From Candidatus Woesearchaeota archaeon (GTDB lineage Archaea; Nanobdellota; Nanobdellia; SCGC-AAA011-G17; JACPNG01): 5,011 nt of DNA. This document shows positions 4,535 to 5,011 of this stretch, piece after piece. The position numbers were made by a program, and so were the translations under genes. Each line of letters starts with the position of its first letter. Positions within the stretch are counted from its first letter, which is position 1. The notes beneath the pieces are model-generated. The model did not search any database. It was not told the origin of the DNA and saw only the letters and a program-made list of their open reading frames with translations. The stretch lies in contig JACPNI010000133.1 of assembly GCA_016185555.1 (NCBI GenBank), forward strand, positions 1 through 5,011. The letters run 5' to 3'.

Positions 4535-5011
4535 ATGGAAAAAAATTATAGATTAAAAGGAAATCAAATAATTAGTCCTGTTGTTGGAAATCTTGTTTAT
4601 GATGAAGTAGGTAGAGAAGTTCTAGCCCTACATAATGAAAGATTTAGGGGTATAGATGGAATAGAAGATACTCCTAAGTACAAAGATGGACAGCCAATAT
4701 CGTTCTCAAATGTTCCAAGGGTTTTAAGTTATAATCAGATTTTAAGGGAAAGATTTCCCGATATACATGTTTTAAGCCCAGAAGAAGTTGTTAAATATTG
4801 GGATTTTATTCCTGAAATAGATTCAACATATGCAGATACTGATTCAATTGTCGTTTATCCAGAAGAAGGTTCTAATGAAGATTTAAGAAGAAAAGCATTA
4901 GATATATTAGGAAGATCTAAAACAAGTGTTCCATTAGTAGTTTCCGGATTAGGGGTTGATAGAAAAGATTATGGATTTACTTTTATAGAAACACCCCATG
5001 TTAGTGTTAAA
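4535..5011 (+). CDS. Hypothetical protein, 3' end beyond window (partial)
   Basis: The reading frame stays open from ATG 4535 to the last base, giving 159 codons with no stop. I do not recognise the family. The protein looks soluble: it has no signal peptide, no hydrophobic membrane segment and no cysteine in the visible part. Charged, mixed alpha/beta-looking sequence includes GIDGIEDTPKYKDGQPISFS (39-58), RVLSYNQILRERFPDIHVLS (62-81), STYADTDSIVVYPEEG (97-112), and a helix-strand stretch DLRRKALDILG (116-126) followed by VPLVVSGLGV (132-141) and DYGFTFIETPHV (145-156). The gene has its own promoter and Shine-Dalgarno sequence, so it is regulated separately from the ribosomal operon. Codon use is A/T-ending like its neighbours, with no sign of recent transfer. 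That it is a real gene is well supported; its function is unknown. Confidence 0.85.
   Translation, partial: MEKNYRLKGNQIISPVVGNLVYDEVGREVLALHNERFRGIDGIEDTPKYKDGQPISFSNVPRVLSYNQILRERFPDIHVLSPEEVVKYWDFIPEIDSTYADTDSIVVYPEEGSNEDLRRKALDILGRSKTSVPLVVSGLGVDRKDYGFTFIETPHVSVK

Overview
The window is a compact, AT-rich stretch of archaeal chromosome with every gene on the + strand. The case for Archaea rests on four things: SRP54 rather than a bacterial Ffh-like protein, the Rps13-like form of ribosomal protein uS15, the archaeal/eukaryotic-only ribosomal protein eS1 (S3Ae), and a stand-alone Bud32 kinase. TATA/BRE promoters lie about 25 nt upstream of the inferred transcript starts, and the tRNA gene carries bulge-helix-bulge introns. 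The small intergenic gaps, low GC content and divergent but complete housekeeping proteins suggest a DPANN-type lineage such as Woesearchaeota or Pacearchaeota. That placement is inference and the sequence does not prove it.

Layout: (1) A promoter at about 14-29 sits 25 nt ahead of srp54 (50-1414), so this mRNA is probably leaderless. srp54 is followed after a single nucleotide by a DHH-family phosphoesterase (1416-2447), and after another single nucleotide by bud32 (2449-3054). These three look like one operon covering protein targeting, nucleic-acid processing and tRNA t6A modification. (2) A tRNA-Gln(TTG) gene (3091-3216) follows. It looks broken until two introns are removed: 23 nt between the D-loop and D-stem, and 30 nt between the T-stem and T-loop. 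Both are bounded by recognisable bulge-helix-bulge (BHB) splicing structures, and the spliced product is a normal 73-nt tRNA. (3) After about 70 nt with nothing recognisable (3217-3286) comes a strong TATA/BRE promoter, a leader of about 65 nt that can fold into a long hairpin, and the two-gene ribosomal operon rps15 (3391-3846) and rps3ae (3848-4414), again one nucleotide apart. (4) A 120-nt intergenic region holds a small palindrome, a direct repeat and a TATA box. It precedes an unrecognised gene (4535 to beyond the window end) that has a clear Shine-Dalgarno sequence.

Most of the window serves the translation and secretion machinery: SRP targeting of nascent chains, two small-subunit ribosomal proteins, a tRNA, and a subunit of the KEOPS tRNA-modifying complex. 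I see no mobile element, CRISPR array, defence cassette or new multi-gene system. The most notable item is the doubly interrupted tRNA-Gln gene. After it come the structured rps15 leader, the uniform stop-A-ATG gene junctions, and the unknown terminal gene with its overlapping 13-codon mini-ORF.
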